This document shows, piece by piece, positions 46,778 through 56,847 of a stretch of DNA of 64,000 nt. The stretch is from an uncultured Ectothiorhodospiraceae bacterium (lineage in GTDB: Bacteria > Pseudomonadota > Gammaproteobacteria > CAMYNG01), in NCBI GenBank assembly GCA_947259765.1, contig CAMYNG010000007.1:82258-146257 (forward strand), given 5' to 3'. Both the position numbers and the translations under genes were made by a program. The first letter of the stretch is position 1; each line of letters opens with the position of its first letter. The notes under the pieces are model-generated. The model was not told where the DNA came from. It did not search any database and was given only the letters and a program-made list of their open reading frames with translations.

Positions 46778-47362
46778 ATGTTACTCATGATTGATAACTA
46801 TGATTCGTTTACCTATAACCTGGTACAGTATTTTGGCGAGTTGGGTGTCGAAGTCGAAGTATTCCGCAACGATAAGATCAGCATTGCGGAAATCGAAGCG
46901 CGCGATCCTTCACAGTTGGTGATTTCCCCTGGGCCCTGTACGCCCAATGAGGCGGGGATTTCGGTAGCAGTGATTCAACATTTTGCCGGCAAGAAACCTA
47001 TCCTGGGTGTGTGCCTGGGGCATCAAAGCATCGGCCAGGCATTTGGTGGAAAAGTTATTCATGCCAAGGCCATTATGCACGGCAAAACGTCAATGGTGTA
47101 CCACAAGGACGCGGGGGTTTTCAGTGGCTTAAGCAATCCATTTGAAGCTACGCGGTATCATTCGTTGGTGATTGAGCAGGCAACTCTGCCCGAATGCCTC
47201 AAGGTCACAGCGTGGACCGAAACCGATTCAGGTGAAATTGACGAAATTATGGGGGTGCGTCATCGCGAGTATCCGATCCAGGGCGTGCAGTTTCATCCCG
47301 AATCAATTCTTACCGAGCATGGTCACCAGTTGTTGAAGAACTTTTTGGAGAATAAATCATAA
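46778..47362 (+). CDS. trpG: Anthranilate synthase component II / glutamine amidotransferase (TrpG/PabA)
   Basis: 194-residue class-I glutamine amidotransferase supplying ammonia to TrpE, and often also to PabB. Motifs: [30 protein letters not shown], the catalytic Cys in [15 protein letters not shown], and the His/Glu pair in [13 protein letters not shown]. Follows trpE after two bases, so translation is coupled. Confidence 0.94.
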   Translation: MLLMIDNYDSFTYNLVQYFGELGVEVEVFRNDKISIAEIEARDPSQLVISPGPCTPNEAGISVAVIQHFAGKKPILGVCLGHQSIGQAFGGKVIHAKAIMHGKTSMVYHKDAGVFSGLSNPFEATRYHSLVIEQATLPECLKVTAWTETDSGEIDEIMGVRHREYPIQGVQFHPESILTEHGHQLLKNFLENKS

Positions 47363-47364
47363 CG

Positions 47365-47404
47365 TTAACCATAGAGAACGCAGAGGGTACAGGGCACAGA
47401 GAAA
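47365..47404. repeat. CACAGAG-family repeat unit after trpG
   Basis: TTAACCATAGAGAACGCAGA followed by GGGTACAGGGCACAGAGA, starting at the trpG stop. A partner arm was not identified. Confidence 0.6.
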
Positions 47405-47437
47405 AACGTTTGGCTGACTTATAACTGAGGTCTTTTC

Positions 47438-47560
47438 CGTCACTCCGGCGTACGACTCCATGGACGGAGGAGTTAGAGCGAGGTCGGGTGCCAAAGCCGA
47501 GGCCGGAGTCCAGTGAAGTCAGATAACGGCTGTGGATTCTGACATTCGCCAGAATGACGT
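47438..47560. repeat. dRS3-like repeat in trpG-trpD spacer
   Basis: Degenerate inverted CACTCCGGC / GGCCGGAGT and GATTCTGACATTCGCCAGAA arms, related to the ATTCCGGC-type repeats at 49724, 56848, 57661 and 59700. Confidence 0.6.
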
Positions 47561-47694
47561 GGTTAGTTTTTTGTGTCTCCGGTGCAGGCCCTGGTTCTGT
47601 GAATCTGGGTGGCTGTTGAATTTAGGCAAACTTGGTTGAAAAGGATTGTCTCTGCGTCATAGCGTACGCTTTGGTTAAACAAAGGTAAAAACCA

Positions 47695-48711
47695 ATGAAC
47701 ATGCAACAAGCCATAAAAGCCGTTAGCGAAAAACAGGATTTGTCCGGCGAACAGATGACGGCGGTAATGCGCACCATCATGACGGGCGAGGCGACACCTG
47801 CGCAGATCGGTGGATTTCTTATCGGCTTGCGCATGAAGGGTGAGACGGTGGATGAAATTGCCGCCGCCGCCGGCGTTATGCGTGAACTGGCGTCAAAGGT
47901 ATCGGTTTCTGTGCCAAATTTGGTTGACACTTGTGGAACCGGTGGCGATGGTGCGAGTACTTTTAATATTTCCACTGCCAGCGCGTTTGTTGTTGCCGCA
48001 GCGGGTGGCCACGTAGCAAAACATGGAAATCGTTCCGTTACCAGCAAGTCGGGTAGCGCGGACGTACTTGAAGCCGCCGGAGTCAATCTGGAGTTATCTG
48101 CAGAGCAAGTCGCTCGCTGTGTCGAAGAAGTCGGTGTCGGCTTTATGTTCGCGCCTAAACATCACGGTGCGATGAAGCATACGATCGGTCCGCGCAGGGA
48201 AATGGGCGTTCGCACGGTATTTAATATTCTGGGTCCACTCACCAATCCGGCGGGTGCACCCAACCAGGTTTTGGGTGTTTTCGATAAAAACCTACTGGAA
48301 ATCCTGGCTCAGGTGCTGGATAAACTCGGCAGCAAACATGTCATGGTAGTTCACGCTGAAGATGGTATGGACGAAATCAGTATTGGTACCACGACGCGTA
48401 TTGCCGAATTAAAAGACGGGATAATTACCAGTTTCAGCATCGCACCGGAACAGTTTGGATTTGATGCGAGCAACGTTAAGGAGCTTGCAGTCGATGGTGC
48501 CGCGCAGTCCCTTGACGTCATCAAAGCAGTGTTTGCCGGACAAACCAGTGGCGCACGCGATATTGTGGCGTTGAACGCCGGTGCCGCGATTTATGTGGCC
48601 GGGCTCACCGGCTCGCTTGAGGATGGTGTGAACAAGGCGCTACAGGTGCTGGAAAGTGGTGCAGCACAGACCAAACTGGATGCACTTGTGGAATTATCAA
48701 GAAGTTTTTAG
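47695..48711 (+). CDS. trpD: Anthranilate phosphoribosyltransferase
   Basis: 338 residues, second step of tryptophan synthesis (anthranilate + PRPP). Motifs: [18 protein letters not shown] (PRPP-binding), [65 protein letters not shown]. Starts at the ATG at 47695. Separated from trpEG and trpC by repeat-bearing spacers, so trpD may have its own promoter. Confidence 0.96.
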   Translation: MNMQQAIKAVSEKQDLSGEQMTAVMRTIMTGEATPAQIGGFLIGLRMKGETVDEIAAAAGVMRELASKVSVSVPNLVDTCGTGGDGASTFNISTASAFVVAAAGGHVAKHGNRSVTSKSGSADVLEAAGVNLELSAEQVARCVEEVGVGFMFAPKHHGAMKHTIGPRREMGVRTVFNILGPLTNPAGAPNQVLGVFDKNLLEILAQVLDKLGSKHVMVVHAEDGMDEISIGTTTRIAELKDGIITSFSIAPEQFGFDASNVKELAVDGAAQSLDVIKAVFAGQTSGARDIVALNAGAAIYVAGLTGSLEDGVNKALQVLESGAAQTKLDALVELSRSF

Positions 48712-48735
48712 ATATTGAAAACGCAACAAAAATAA

Positions 48736-48812
48736 ATTTAACCATGGAGAGCATGGGGCGCACGGGGAAAATCTTTCCCAAATAAATTGAATTCCCCTGG
48801 CCCCCGTAGTTC
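48736..48812. repeat. CACAGAG-related inverted repeat between trpD and trpC
   Basis: TTTAACCATGGAGAGCATGG and GGGCGCACGGGGAAAAT at 48752-48769, with the inverted relative ATTCCCCTGGCCCCCGTAG at 48788-48808. More diverged than other copies of the family. Confidence 0.5.
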
Positions 48813-48880
48813 GGTTGTTTTTTCAGCTTTTTTAATCAAAACTAATTTAATTCCACTTTTAAAATTTTAAAAGTTCGCTG

Positions 48881-49690
48881 ATGCCAAATACGCCAGACAT
48901 TCTAAAAAAAATTCTGCAGCGCAAGGCCGAGGAGGTCGCGACGCGTCGCGAGCAAGTCTCACTACGGCAGCTGCAGGATTCCATTCCAACCGCGCCGCCC
49001 GTCCGCGGTTTTGTCAACGCACTGGAGAATCGTACAGCGCAGGGCCAGCCTGCCGTCATCGCTGAAATTAAAAAGGCCTCGCCGAGTAAGGGGGTCATGC
49101 GCCCGGACTTTCATCCGGCGGAAATCGCAAAGTCTTATGCGGACGGCGGTGCAACCTGTCTGTCGGTGTTGACCGACATCGACTTTTTTCAGGGCAGCGA
49201 TGCCTATCTGCGGCAGGCCCGTGGCGCTTGTAATCTACCGGTATTGCGCAAGGATTTCACCATCGACCCTTACCAGGTCTACGAGGCGCGCGCCATTGGC
49301 GCCGATTGTATTTTATTGATTGCCGCAGCTCTTGCGGATGCGCAACTCTCCGAACTCGCCGGCCTTGCTGAGGAACTGCATCTGGATGTGCTGCTGGAAG
49401 TGCACGATGCCGAAGAGTTGGATCGCGCACTGCAAACGCCCTGCCGTTTAATCGGGATCAACAATCGGAATCTGCATACCTTCGAAACACGCCTCGAAAC
49501 GACGCTGGAGTTGCTGGAACGGATCCCCAACGAACGTTTTGTGGTCACGGAGAGTGCCATCCACAAGCCCACCGACGTGGCTTTGATGCGCGAAAACGGC
49601 GTAAACATTTTTCTCGTGGGTGAGGCTTTCATGCGTGCGGACGATCCCGGTGAAAAGCTCAAAGAGCTTTTCACCGGGAGTGACGAGTAA
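48881..49690 (+). CDS. trpC: Indole-3-glycerol phosphate synthase
   Basis: 269-residue TIM-barrel enzyme, fourth step of tryptophan synthesis. Marks: [32 protein letters not shown] (catalytic Lys, phosphate site), [64 protein letters not shown] and [14 protein letters not shown]. The end of the gene contains a 15-base perfect hairpin (49646-49678). crp on the other strand converges. Confidence 0.95.
   Translation: MPNTPDILKKILQRKAEEVATRREQVSLRQLQDSIPTAPPVRGFVNALENRTAQGQPAVIAEIKKASPSKGVMRPDFHPAEIAKSYADGGATCLSVLTDIDFFQGSDAYLRQARGACNLPVLRKDFTIDPYQVYEARAIGADCILLIAAALADAQLSELAGLAEELHLDVLLEVHDAEELDRALQTPCRLIGINNRNLHTFETRLETTLELLERIPNERFVVTESAIHKPTDVALMRENGVNIFLVGEAFMRADDPGEKLKELFTGSDE
49646..49678 (+). 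repeat. Perfect 15-base inverted repeat within the 3' end of trpC
   Basis: CCCGGTGAAAAGCTC (49646-49660), AAA loop, GAGCTTTTCACCGGG (49664-49678). It codes the last residues ([11 protein letters not shown]) yet forms a very stable hairpin just before the stop. No T-tract follows, only ACGAGT repeats. Confidence 0.9.
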
Positions 49691-49908
49691 CGAGTAACAA
49701 GTGCCGAGGAGGGATGTCGGGATCGTCATTCCGGCGAATGCCGGAATCCAGTAGCCTGCCGAATTGAACGCACTGGAATTTGGTCAGCGCTGCGCTCCGC
49801 CCGGAATGACGAATTCATGCAGACGTTCCTGGAAAGACTCAGGTGGCGATCGGAGAACAGGTGGCGGGGGGGATTTGCCTAGATTCTAGAAGCTAGTCCC
49901 TAGAATCT
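49679..49908. repeat. Repeat-rich spacer between trpC and crp (ACGAGT and dRS3-like units)
   Basis: AGTGACGAGTAACGAGTAAC at 49679-49698, then a dRS3-like unit (49724-49812, core ATTCCGGC GAAT GCCGGAAT with an inverted CCGGAATGACG end), then AGATTCTAG / CTAGAATCT at 49881-49908, an inverted pair next to the crp stop. No gene. Confidence 0.65.
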
Positions 49909-49912
49909 GATC

Positions 49913-50551
49913 TTACCTCGTTCCGTAAACGACGATGGTCTTGCCTTTAACGAAAATAAGCCCGGATTCCTCCATGCTTTTCAGAACCCGGCCAACCATT
50001 TCGCGGGAGCACCCTACAATGCGGCCAATTTCCTGGCGAGTGATGCGGATCTGCATGCCGTCTGGGTGGGTCATGGCGTCGGGCTGCTTGCACAGGTCCA
50101 GCAAGGTACGAGCCACACGGCCGGTGACATCCATAAACGCCAGATCGCTCACCTTGCGGCTGGTGTTGCGCAACCGGTGGGACATTTGCGACAGCATCGC
50201 AACCAGAATTTGCGGATGTTCCTGGTACAATTGGCGAAATTTGGCGTAGCTAATTTCAGCCACTTCGCAGGCCGTACGGGCACGGACCCAGGCGCTGCGG
50301 TTGGGTTCATCACCGAATAAGCCCATTTCACCAAAAAAATCCGATTTATTAAGATAGGCCAGGACAATTTCATGGCCCTCTTCATCTTCGATAAGGACGG
50401 ATACCGAACCGTCAAGAATGAAGTACAGTACATCCGGCGTGTCGCCGGCGTAGATGATGACGCTCTTCGCCGGGTAATGCCGGCGGTGGCAATGTTCGAG
50501 TAGCCCGTCTACTCCAAGTATTCCTACGGGCTTTTGCGAGGACTGCGTCAT
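49913..50551 (-). CDS. crp: Crp/Vfr-like cAMP-responsive transcription regulator
   Basis: 212 residues from the ATG at 50551 with AAGGAA six bases upstream. cNMP-binding domain about 1-130 ([20 protein letters not shown], the phosphate cassette with Glu, Arg and Ser), the connecting helix, and an HTH ([20 protein letters not shown]) close to CRP and Pseudomonas Vfr. The position next to trpC and opposite an OsmC-like gene is the same as that of vfr in Pseudomonas (known gene order). It would bind TGTGA-type sites and control catabolism and possibly type IV pili. Whether cAMP is the ligand cannot be proven from the motif alone. Confidence 0.93.
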   Translation of the reverse strand: MTQSSQKPVGILGVDGLLEHCHRRHYPAKSVIIYAGDTPDVLYFILDGSVSVLIEDEEGHEIVLAYLNKSDFFGEMGLFGDEPNRSAWVRARTACEVAEISYAKFRQLYQEHPQILVAMLSQMSHRLRNTSRKVSDLAFMDVTGRVARTLLDLCKQPDAMTHPDGMQIRITRQEIGRIVGCSREMVGRVLKSMEESGLIFVKGKTIVVYGTR

Positions 50552-50745
50552 GATATTCCTTGGGTCCATACTGGGTGATATCCTTCTTATGGTATACCAA
50601 TGCGGGGTGCTGCTGGCAAGGGTATTCCCTATTTAATGGTAATTCTGCGAAAGCAGTCACTGACGAAAAAATTGATTCGATGCGGCAGGCTGGAATCAGT
50701 CGATCACGGTGCTAGTAACTAACCGGTGCGGGGACAAAAATAACG

Positions 50746-51177
50746 ATGCGGGCACGAGTAAAGTGGATTGATAACGCCATGTTTGTAGCCGAGTCCGGGA
50801 GCGGTCACAGCGTGGTCATGGACGGTGCGCCGGAATACGGTGGTCGTAATCTTGGTTTCCGTCCTATGGAGATGCTGCTGCTCGGACTGGGCGGCTGTAC
50901 CGCCTTCGATGTGGTGCATATCCTTAAAAAGTCGCGTCAGCCGGTCGCCGACTGCGAAGTGGAAATCGAGGCCGAACGGGCGGACAGTGAGCCCAAGGTG
51001 TTCACGCGTATACACATCCATTTTATCGTCAGAGGTACCGGTCTTAAGGAAAACGCGGTGCAGCGAGCGGTTTCTCTTTCGGCGGAGAAGTACTGTTCCG
51101 CTTCCCTCATGTTGGGTAAAACGGCGGAAATGAGCCATGATTTCGAGATTCGGCAAGCCGGAGCCGATAAGGACTGA
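50746..51177 (+). CDS. OsmC family protein
   Basis: 143-residue OsmC/Ohr-fold protein. Key parts: GRNLGFRPMEMLLLGLGGCTAFDVVHILKK (first active cysteine in GGCT), EIEAERAD, and a second Cys in AEKYCSASLMLG. The YhfA type of this fold is near crp in many gammaproteobacteria, and divergent from vfr in Pseudomonas, matching what is seen here. Likely acts on organic hydroperoxides or carries a redox role; not proven. Confidence 0.9.
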   Translation: MRARVKWIDNAMFVAESGSGHSVVMDGAPEYGGRNLGFRPMEMLLLGLGGCTAFDVVHILKKSRQPVADCEVEIEAERADSEPKVFTRIHIHFIVRGTGLKENAVQRAVSLSAEKYCSASLMLGKTAEMSHDFEIRQAGADKD

Positions 51178-51185
51178 AGCCGCCG

Positions 51186-52856
51186 ATGGCTGAACTGCGC
51201 GCCATTCTCGACAGCTACTATTCCGCCTGGTTTCGCTACCATCCGGAGGCCGCGGTTGACCTTGGCGTGCCCGGTTACGCAGATCGCCTGCGACCGTATG
51301 ACGACGACGAAATCGGCGCATTGACGGTATTGCACGAAAAGCTGTTGGATTCCCTGGACGGCCTGAATTCCAATAATCTTGATGACGATGATCTGGTTGA
51401 TCTGGAACTGGTGCGGGGCAGTGCACTGCTGGAGTTGAAAAAGCTTGTGGAACGGGACTGGCGCCAGCGTGAGCCCGCCGGCTTTTTGCCCATTCACGCC
51501 ATCTACCAACTTACCGTGCGCCAGGTCGACGACCTTGGGACTGCACTCAAATCCCGGCTTGGCGCAATACCGGCCTATTTACGCGGTGCACGCTCGCAGA
51601 TCCTTGGCCAGCCAGAGCGCGTGCCATCCGTTTGGCTGGAATCCGCAGTCGCTGAAGCCCATGCCGGTGCCGGCTACTTTCGTGAGCTGCGCGCCCATCC
51701 TCTTTTTGCTCGCTACAAGCTGGATAGGTTGCTCGACACGGCCGCCCACGCCGTTGAAGATTTTGCCCGTTTTCTTGAAACGGAGGTGGGTCCGCGCGCC
51801 CAAGGTGAGTTTGCCTGCGGCGGTGAGTATTTCGACATGCTGTTGCGACATCGTCATTTCCTCGACGTGAATGGCGGAGAAATCCACGCTTTGGGACAAC
51901 GTTTGTTCCAGGAGGCCGAGGCAGAACTCAGGCAAGTCACACGCGGTTTGCGCGGCGATGACGATGTCAACGCCATGATGCGAGCCTTGCATCGTCAACA
52001 CCCGCCTGCAAATCAATTGCTCGCTGGTTACCGGCAAAGCATGCACGCGGCGCACGCGTTTTTACTGGATCATGACCTAGTGACGGTTCCGGCGCATGAA
52101 AATCTTCGTGTGGTGGAAACTCCTGTGTTTCTGCGTCACCAGATTCCGTTTGCCGCCTATTTGGATCCTCAGCCGGGCGACCCCCAACAACAGGGCTACT
52201 ATTATGTAACTCCGGCTACAGATGAAGGCGCGCTTGGCGAACATAACCTTGTGAGTCTGCAGCATACCTGCGTGCATGAGGCCTGGCCGGGACATCATCT
52301 ACAATTTGTCACCGCCAATCTAAATCCGATCAGCTCCACCCTGCCGCGGTTACTGAACACTTCGGCAACGCTCTACGAAGGTTGGGCCTTGTACTGTGAG
52401 CACCTTATGCAGGAACAGGGCTTTCTCGCCGCACCGGAGTCACGCTTTATTTTGCTCAAGGATCGTCTCTGGCGGGCGTTGCGAATTATGCTTGATGTCG
52501 AGCTGCAAACCCGTGGACTTTCTATTGACGCCGCCGCTGACCGCATGCAGGAAGCATTGGGCTTTACTCGCCAGCAGGCCCTGGCCGATCTTAACTGGTA
52601 TACCCAGGCTCCTACCGTACCGTTGGGCTACGCGACCGGCTGGGCCCTGATTACCGAAACCCGGGCACGACTGCAGGCAACGGAAGCCGACTTTACGTTG
52701 AAATCATTTCACGACCGGTTATTATCGTCCGGCTCTATCGGCTTGCCCAAGGTAATAAGCAACCGTTTTGGCGCGCCCATGTGGTCCAGCGTTAAGCAGG
52801 CCGTGTTCGCCGGAAGTAACTCGCAGTCGTTAAGCTCGCGGACCGAACTGCAGTAA
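51186..52856 (+). CDS. DUF885 family protein (metallopeptidase-like)
   Basis: 556 residues. DUF885 signature near the middle: VCVHEAWPGHHLQF-type HEAWPGHHLQFV around residue 365, resembling an HExxH-like zinc site, with EGWALYCEHLMQEQG later and LYTQAPT-type motif (NWYTQAPTVPLGY). The family groups with M32-like gluzincins but its activity is not settled. It starts 8 bases after the OsmC-like stop, so these are cotranscribed. No signal peptide, so a cytosolic enzyme is likely. Confidence 0.87.
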   Translation: MAELRAILDSYYSAWFRYHPEAAVDLGVPGYADRLRPYDDDEIGALTVLHEKLLDSLDGLNSNNLDDDDLVDLELVRGSALLELKKLVERDWRQREPAGFLPIHAIYQLTVRQVDDLGTALKSRLGAIPAYLRGARSQILGQPERVPSVWLESAVAEAHAGAGYFRELRAHPLFARYKLDRLLDTAAHAVEDFARFLETEVGPRAQGEFACGGEYFDMLLRHRHFLDVNGGEIHALGQRLFQEAEAELRQVTRGLRGDDDVNAMMRALHRQHPPANQLLAGYRQSMHAAHAFLLDHDLVTVPAHENLRVVETPVFLRHQIPFAAYLDPQPGDPQQQGYYYVTPATDEGALGEHNLVSLQHTCVHEAWPGHHLQFVTANLNPISSTLPRLLNTSATLYEGWALYCEHLMQEQGFLAAPESRFILLKDRLWRALRIMLDVELQTRGLSIDAAADRMQEALGFTRQQALADLNWYTQAPTVPLGYATGWALITETRARLQATEADFTLKSFHDRLLSSGSIGLPKVISNRFGAPMWSSVKQAVFAGSNSQSLSSRTELQ

Positions 52857-52898
52857 AATATTCTCGCGTTTTAAACTAAATACGAATTTCAAAAAACC

Positions 52899-53300
52899 AT
52901 GAAACAGCCACCTGCTACAACCGGTTTGCGCCACGTTGCCCTATTCGCAGAAAATTTTACCGCCTGTGAGAAATTTTATGCCGATCTCATGGGCATGCGC
53001 GTTGAATGGCGCCCCGATGCGGATAACGTTTATTTAACTTCCGGCAACGATAATCTTGCTCTACACCGCGCGCCGGCGCGGGAAGGTAACCCGGTCGCTG
53101 CGCCCCAACGACTGGACCATATTGGCTTCATACTTGCGCGCATTGAAGATGTGGATGTGTGGCATGATTTTTTGTCGGCACACGATGTGCCGATTCTGAA
53201 AGCGCCGAAAACCCATCGCGACGGCGCGCGCAGTTTTTACTGCGCCGATCCAGATGGAAATGCAGTGCAGCTGATTTTTCATCCACCCCTGGCGGGCTGA
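52899..53300 (+). CDS. Glyoxalase/VOC superfamily protein
   Basis: 133 residues with the vicinal-oxygen-chelate pattern: LRHVALFAENFTACEKFYAD (first metal His), RLDHIGFILARIEDV (second His), YCADPDGNAVQLIF (Glu-like position replaced by Q) and HRDGARSFY. The ligand set His/His with a non-standard last residue argues against a classic glyoxalase I. Substrate unknown. Likely in one operon with the DUF885 gene. Confidence 0.85.
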   Translation: MKQPPATTGLRHVALFAENFTACEKFYADLMGMRVEWRPDADNVYLTSGNDNLALHRAPAREGNPVAAPQRLDHIGFILARIEDVDVWHDFLSAHDVPILKAPKTHRDGARSFYCADPDGNAVQLIFHPPLAG

Positions 53301-53397
53301 CGATGAGTTCTGAAACCTGCAGAGGTTTAATTCAGACGGCGCTCAGTCAAAACATTCTATCTATGCGTGTCTGTGTCGCGATGAGTCGGATTCGATC

Positions 53398-54213
53398 ATG
53401 ACGCCGATCTCCGACAAATTGAAATTGCACGGGTTCAACAACCTGACCAAGACCCTGAGCTTCAATATCTATGACATCTGTTACGCGAAAACAGCTGCGC
53501 AGCGGCGCGAGTATATCGAATACATCGACGAGGAATATAATGCCGAGCGTCTGACGGGTTTGTTAACCGATGTTTGCGAAATCATTGGCGCAAGCATCCT
53601 AAATGTGGCACGTCAGGATTATGACCCGCAAGGTGCGAGTGTCACCTTATTGATTTCTGAAGAGCCGATTTTAAACCAGGACCAAAAGGCGCTGGCGCAA
53701 AATGAAGAGACCCCTGGACCTCTACCGGACGCGGTCGTGGCACACCTGGATAAAAGTCATATTACGGTACACACGTATCCCGAAAGTCATCCCGACAATG
53801 GCATCAGTACTTTTCGTGCCGATATCGATGTGGCGACCTGTGGACGCATTTCGCCGTTGCAGGCCCTGAATTACCTGATTCACAGTTTTGATTCAGATAT
53901 TGTGATTATGGACTATCGTGTGCGCGGTTTCACCCGCGACGTGCACGGCAACAAGCATTACATCGACCACGAAATCAATTCCATTCAAACTTTCATCGCC
54001 GAGGACACCAAGGATCGTTATCAAATGATCGACGTCAACGTCTATCAGGAAAATCTTTTTCATACCAAGATGATCCTCAAGGATTTCGTGCTGGATAATT
54101 ATTTGTTCGGCATTGATGAAGCCGATTTGAGTGATGCTGAGAATCAGGATATCCGCCAACGACTGGAGCAGGAAATGCTGGAGATTTTTTACGGCAAGAA
54201 TATTCCTGAATAA
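53398..54213 (+). CDS. speD: S-adenosylmethionine decarboxylase proenzyme, E. coli type
   Basis: 271 residues. Makes the aminopropyl donor for spermidine. The proenzyme self-cleaves between Lys119 and Ser120 in [15 protein letters not shown], giving the pyruvoyl group at the new Ser-derived end. [39 protein letters not shown] and [15 protein letters not shown] are family blocks. speE is not adjacent, so spermidine synthase must be coded elsewhere. Confidence 0.95.
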   Translation: MTPISDKLKLHGFNNLTKTLSFNIYDICYAKTAAQRREYIEYIDEEYNAERLTGLLTDVCEIIGASILNVARQDYDPQGASVTLLISEEPILNQDQKALAQNEETPGPLPDAVVAHLDKSHITVHTYPESHPDNGISTFRADIDVATCGRISPLQALNYLIHSFDSDIVIMDYRVRGFTRDVHGNKHYIDHEINSIQTFIAEDTKDRYQMIDVNVYQENLFHTKMILKDFVLDNYLFGIDEADLSDAENQDIRQRLEQEMLEIFYGKNIPE

Positions 54214-54370
54214 GGGACGAGTTTCCAGGGCCGAGTAACACCGGCTCGGTAGCCTAAATCAGGGCGTGGTGACGATCACGCCACCTGCCCCTCACGAAAA
54301 TGTAAACCAGAAATAGTGACAGCCAGGTTGGCCTTTACCTAGAGCCTAGCGTCTCGCAGCTAGAATCTGA
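54214..54370. repeat. ACGAGT/CTAG-family repeats between speD and coq7
   Basis: GGGACGAGTTTCCAGGGCCG at 54214-54233 and CTAGAGCCTAGCGTCTCGCA at 54339-54358 are diverged inverted arms of the ACGAGT/CTAG family, bracketing about 100 bases without a gene. Confidence 0.5.
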
Positions 54371-54372
54371 GT

Positions 54373-55017
54373 TCAAATCCAATACGCAGCGCGGGTCATG
54401 ATTTTGGAGGTGAGGCCCATGAGCGCTTTAACCGGCGGCGGGAGTTCGGCACCGCCCGCGGCCAGGGCATGGGTTGCGTGCCGGCTTTCGTCGATCTTCA
54501 TTTGCTGTAACACGGCGCGGCTTTTTTCGTCCTGTTCCGGCAGTTGCCGAAGATGATCTTCGAGATGGCGCACCACCTGGTGCTCGGTTTCGGCAACAAA
54601 ACCCAGACTCCACTTGTCGCCCGCAAACCCGGCCAGGGCACCGATGGTGACCGAACCCGCGTACCATAACGGACTGAGCATGCTGGTATGGCTACCCAGT
54701 TGCCGGGTGCGATCCTCACACCAGGCGAGGTGATCGTTTTCTTCCATAGCCGCGCGTTCCATTTTGTCGCGCACCGTAGCGAGCCGCGCAGTCAGAGCCT
54801 GCCCCTGGTACAGCCCCTGGGCCGCGACTTCACCGGCATGGTTGATGCGCATCAGACGTGCGGCCAGATCCCGCTCTGCGTCGGACAACTCGGCATCGGC
54901 AACAGACTCCGCCGGGTTTGGGCGTTCAGTTACTTGTGGGCGGCCGAAAACGGTTCGCATACCAAGATCAACCTGCATGAGCAGCCGATCGACAAGATTG
55001 TAAGTGCGTGTTTCCAT
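54373..55017 (-). CDS. coq7: 3-Demethoxyubiquinol 3-hydroxylase (Coq7)
   Basis: 214-residue di-iron monooxygenase of ubiquinone synthesis. Iron ligands appear as E and ExxH pairs: INHAGEVAAQGLYQGQAL, MEENDHLAWCEDR, FVAETEHQVVRHLEDHL and MKIDESRHATHAL. Replaces UbiF in many proteobacteria. It is 22 bases from the GlcF-like gene, on the same strand. Presence of ubiquinone fits the RegB-type quinone sensor. Confidence 0.95.
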   Translation of the reverse strand: METRTYNLVDRLLMQVDLGMRTVFGRPQVTERPNPAESVADAELSDAERDLAARLMRINHAGEVAAQGLYQGQALTARLATVRDKMERAAMEENDHLAWCEDRTRQLGSHTSMLSPLWYAGSVTIGALAGFAGDKWSLGFVAETEHQVVRHLEDHLRQLPEQDEKSRAVLQQMKIDESRHATHALAAGGAELPPPVKALMGLTSKIMTRAAYWI

Positions 55018-55039
55018 ACCAAAGATACTAGCAACTCCG

Positions 55040-56299
55040 CTAGTCTATCTCCAGTTGGCGCTCCAGAAGCTCAAGCGGGTGTAGTACTTCCACATCAGGA
55101 CTGTTTGCCTTTACTGCCTCGGCGAGGTGAATGCGGCAACCGGCATTGTTGCTGACGATAAAATCGGTAGGGTCCTGTAACCAGGGAGCGATCTTTTTCT
55201 CGCGCAACGCGTTCGCGCGCGCGGCTTGGGTCAGCAAGTAACTGCCGGCTGCGCCACAGCACTGCGCGTTGCTCGGTAGCGGTGTCAGGGTGATCTCGGC
55301 AATGTGTTGTAGCAGCGCGTAGGTGTTCGTGGTGTTGTGTAGCACGTTACGCTGGGTACAGGATTCATGTACGGCAACCCGCGCGTTTAGCGGCCTAAGT
55401 TTAATCTTAGGTTGTGTCAGGGCGGTGTTGATAAATGACGTTGCGTCATTGAATTTTTGTATCAATGTTTCCGCTTGTGTTTGCAAGTGGCCATCTTCCC
55501 ACGGCAGACTTGCGTACTCACTGAGTTGCGCGCCACAGCCACTGGCAAGATACAAAATGGCGTCAACCTGAAGTTGCTCAAAGCACGCAACATTTTGCTT
55601 TGCGAGTTGCAACGCGGTCGCGGTGTCGCCGTTATGCTGGTGCAGTGCTCCGCAACATGTCTGTGCAGAAGGAATCACGACTTCATAACCCAATCGATTC
55701 AATAGCCTGCGCGCGGCCGCCACGCCGGCGGAATCCAGAACCTGACCCATACAACCTGTGAACAAGGCGACGCGCCCTTGCCGGTGAGCACTAGTCACGT
55801 TGATCACTCGTGGGTTGGGTTGTCGCGGCGGCACGAGGTCAACAAGTCGTTGCAAGCTTGTAAGGCCCAAGCGGTAAAAAATGCGCGATTGCTGCAGGAT
55901 GTTTAGCAAACCTATGGCACGTAAAAGCTGAATCAGGTGGGTAAATCCACCCCAGAGGCGGCGGTGTGCCACCCACCACAGACCAAAGCGCTCCTGCCAG
56001 CCGGGTGGATGGCTGCGACGCAGGACATCACGGGTCTTATCCAACATAGGTGCAAAACGGACTCCCGCAGGACACGCACGCTCACAGGCCCGGCAGGTCA
56101 GACAATGTTGTAAATGCGCGTGCAGGGCGGGGGTGGCCGATAATTGTCCGCTCGCAAGGCCCTGCATCAGGGCGATACGCCCGCGTGGCGATTCGTTTTC
56201 GTTGGCCTCAAGCAGATAAGTAGGGCAATGCGGCGCGCAAAGGCCACACTTGACACACTTGTCGGCTTCTCGACGGAGTTGTTCGGAACCGGGAAACAC
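55040..56299 (-). CDS. glcF: GlcF-like glycolate oxidase iron-sulfur subunit
   Basis: 419 residues. Two [4Fe-4S] motifs CVKCGLCAPHCPTYLLEANE and CLTCRACERACPAG, followed by two CCG domains (TCCGALHQHNGDTATAL, AQCCGAAGSYLLTQAA) with HESCTQRN, typical of GlcF and related lactate/glycolate dehydrogenase subunits. It would pass electrons from glycolate oxidation to quinone. GlcD and GlcE are not adjacent, so the enzyme cannot be called complete here. Gph (44.4 kb) would supply glycolate. Confidence 0.85.
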   Translation of the reverse strand: MFPGSEQLRREADKCVKCGLCAPHCPTYLLEANENESPRGRIALMQGLASGQLSATPALHAHLQHCLTCRACERACPAGVRFAPMLDKTRDVLRRSHPPGWQERFGLWWVAHRRLWGGFTHLIQLLRAIGLLNILQQSRIFYRLGLTSLQRLVDLVPPRQPNPRVINVTSAHRQGRVALFTGCMGQVLDSAGVAAARRLLNRLGYEVVIPSAQTCCGALHQHNGDTATALQLAKQNVACFEQLQVDAILYLASGCGAQLSEYASLPWEDGHLQTQAETLIQKFNDATSFINTALTQPKIKLRPLNARVAVHESCTQRNVLHNTTNTYALLQHIAEITLTPLPSNAQCCGAAGSYLLTQAARANALREKKIAPWLQDPTDFIVSNNAGCRIHLAEAVKANSPDVEVLHPLELLERQLEID

Positions 56300-56423
56300 G
56301 CAGACTCATCAGGGATGGAAGATTAGCCAATCGAGCTGGCACGGGCCGCTATACGGCACTGGGCTTTATCGTATAATGCAGAATACACAGTCTGAAATCC
56401 ACTGCCGGCAGATCCCAATCACG

Positions 56424-56732
56424 ATGTCTTACTACCAATACCATGTCTTTTTTTGCGTCAACGAACGTGACGATGGCAGCGCGTGTTGTGCGCAACATGG
56501 CGCCCGGCGTGTGCGTGATTATGCAAAAAAACGCCTTAAGGACCTGTCGCTGCACCAGCCCGGCAAGGTGCGCGTGAATATGGCGGGTTGCATGGGACGC
56601 TGTGATGAAGGCCCCGTGATCGCAGTTTACCCGGAAGGCATTTGGTATACCTATGTGGATGAAGAGGACGTGGATGACATTATTGAGCAGCATTTGCTGC
56701 AGGGCAGTGTGGTTGAGCGACTGAAAATCTAG
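56424..56732 (+). CDS. Thioredoxin-like [2Fe-2S] ferredoxin
   Basis: 102 residues. Cys pattern of the small thioredoxin-like ferredoxins: FFCVNERDDGSACCAQHGA, then NMAGCMGRCDEGPVIAVYP, i.e. C-x8-C(C) and CxxxC about 35 residues on. Such proteins carry a [2Fe-2S] cluster; this one could serve the neighbouring hydrolase or redox genes, but the role is unknown. I chose the ATG at 56424 because upstream codons show no family features. Confidence 0.88.
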   Translation: MSYYQYHVFFCVNERDDGSACCAQHGARRVRDYAKKRLKDLSLHQPGKVRVNMAGCMGRCDEGPVIAVYPEGIWYTYVDEEDVDDIIEQHLLQGSVVERLKI

Positions 56733-56847
56733 GGTTATGAACCCGGGGATTGACAAGAGTGCACAGCACAAGTCCAGGGATGGGCGAAGGCAGAACAATG
56801 CAGGAGCACTTGTCGAGGAAGCCCGAGCCGAGTGCGACGCGTAAGGC

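Larger units (their letters stand above)
47363..47694. other. Repeat-filled spacer between trpG and trpD
   Basis: 332 bases with no gene. A CACAGAG unit (47365-47404) is followed by a dRS3-like element (47438-47560: CACTCCGGCG...GGCCGGAGTCC...ATTCTGACATTCGCC). The trpD ribosome site and promoter are in the last 130 bases. Confidence 0.6.
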
